A stretch of DNA of 64,000 nt from assembly GCA_032718475.1 (NCBI GenBank), contig JAUCBJ010007544.1, positions 41,850 through 105,849 on the forward strand, in the 5' to 3' direction. The DNA comes from Nemertoderma westbladi (Eukaryota; Xenacoelomorpha; Nemertodermatida; Nemertodermatidae). The notes below the pieces were generated by a model. The model saw only the letters and a program-made list of their open reading frames with translations. It was not told the origin of the DNA and did no database searches. Positions 63,320 through 64,000 of this stretch are shown here, piece after piece. The position numbers were made by a program, and so were the translations under genes. Within the stretch, counting starts at the first letter, position 1. Each line of letters begins with the position of its first letter.

Positions 63320-64000
63320 AAGGGGTGGTACATCAGACCCAATATATTGAAAAATGAAGCGCGCCTACTTTTTTTGCATTTCGACCTGAAATTTTCGAAT
63401 GTGATATTTGCAGTCCTCCAGTAGTTTAATTTAATCATATGACGGTTGTAAAGATTTACTTATGAAAATTTTTTGATTGAGTTGATGCATGGGTGATACA
63501 GATACATTTACTTTTTTTCAAAAACTGGAAAATTCTGAAAATTGTCACATATTAACTTTTCAGTTGTCATATTTTTGGTGTTAGATCTATTATATCCAGC
63601 CCTCAAGTAGTTTATTTAGTTAATCTTGTTAATGTGAAGTTATTAACACAAAAATTAATTATATGAGTTGAAATATAGGGGTGGTACAGTCACAGTTCAG
63701 TAGGTCCAATATTGACATAATTGGGATTGGCGAATGGAATCGTAAGTGTAATAATGTAGGTTTATGTTAATTCCTAAGGTGAAGGGACAAACACAGACTG
63801 TCTACAGATTTTCACAGCATCGTAGATTTCGCGATCAATCGTCATAGAAGAGCTTCTCCATTTTTTCACTTCTGCTGATCGTACAGACCTCATATTTATT
63901 TCATTTTAATCACAAACGTCATTTTAGTGTGGGTAGGCACCATGAAAACAACCCACAAATTATTAGTTATTATTACTTATTATAATGTCTTTATTCTAGA
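63320..64000. repeat. Degenerate ~170-190-bp repeat
   Basis: GGGGTGGTACA occurs at 63,322 and 63,679, with a weaker GGGTGATACA near 63,488. Each is followed by T/A-rich sequence. The first two blocks also share CCTC-AGTAGTTTA. Probably three old tandem units, the last running off the window. Confidence 0.5.

Overview
This is an A+T-rich window from an animal (metazoan) genome, most likely a marine invertebrate. I infer that from the mix of intronless animal-type genes, many LINE families (CR1-like, RTE-like and others), Ty3/gypsy-type LTR elements, Merlin/ISXO2-, pogo/Tigger- and piggyBac-type DNA transposons, and abundant mini- and microsatellites. I cannot name the species. No rRNA, convincing tRNA or CRISPR array is visible. 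The only features that look like intact host genes are two paralogous, single-exon, 12-TM MFS transporters of the SLC18B1-like group at 14.2-15.5 kb (-) and 27.8-29.1 kb (+).

Layout. 0-3.8 kb: a LINE endonuclease fragment runs in one open frame into a Merlin/ISXO2 transposase. A LINE C-terminal remnant with a duplicated 3' UTR follows, then a decayed pogo transposase. 4.7-7.7 kb: an inverted-repeat structure carrying scattered copies of one ~18-bp motif around a 19-bp minisatellite. 7.7-12.4 kb: a complete, apparently very young LTR retrotransposon with matching 287-bp LTRs, a 5-bp target duplication, gag with two zinc knuckles, pol with PR-RT-RNaseH-IN, and a well-formed -1 frameshift signal. 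12.4-16 kb: a decayed integrase-core transposase and MFS copy 1. 16.2-20 kb: a scrambled RTE-like LINE split by a 1,957-bp piggyBac-type element. 20-29 kb: a palindromic minisatellite, a G+C-rich minisatellite, a Tigger element hit by a 5'-truncated LINE, and MFS copy 2. 31.6-36.8 kb: a tandem array of ~1-1.5-kb units, three of which were each interrupted by a different later insertion. 38.3-47.6 kb: three different LINEs (B, C, D) stacked together. 49-60.5 kb: remnants of at least two or three Ty3/gypsy pol genes around a ~57-copy 64-bp satellite. 60.5-64 kb: mostly unrecognised A+T-rich DNA, a LINE fragment with an 11-bp target duplication, and a possible exon.

The window is best read as a transposon graveyard with one young LTR element and two transporter genes. 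The strongest specific observations are the frameshift signal with a possible pseudoknot at the gag-pol junction, the non-TG/CA termini of that element, the inverted-repeat structure at 4.7-7.7 kb, the uninterrupted LINE-Merlin frame, the TTAA-flanked element carrying a captured retroelement piece, and LINE tails in which the stop codon is itself the tandem (TAG)n tail. All family names rest on motifs read by eye; no database search was possible.
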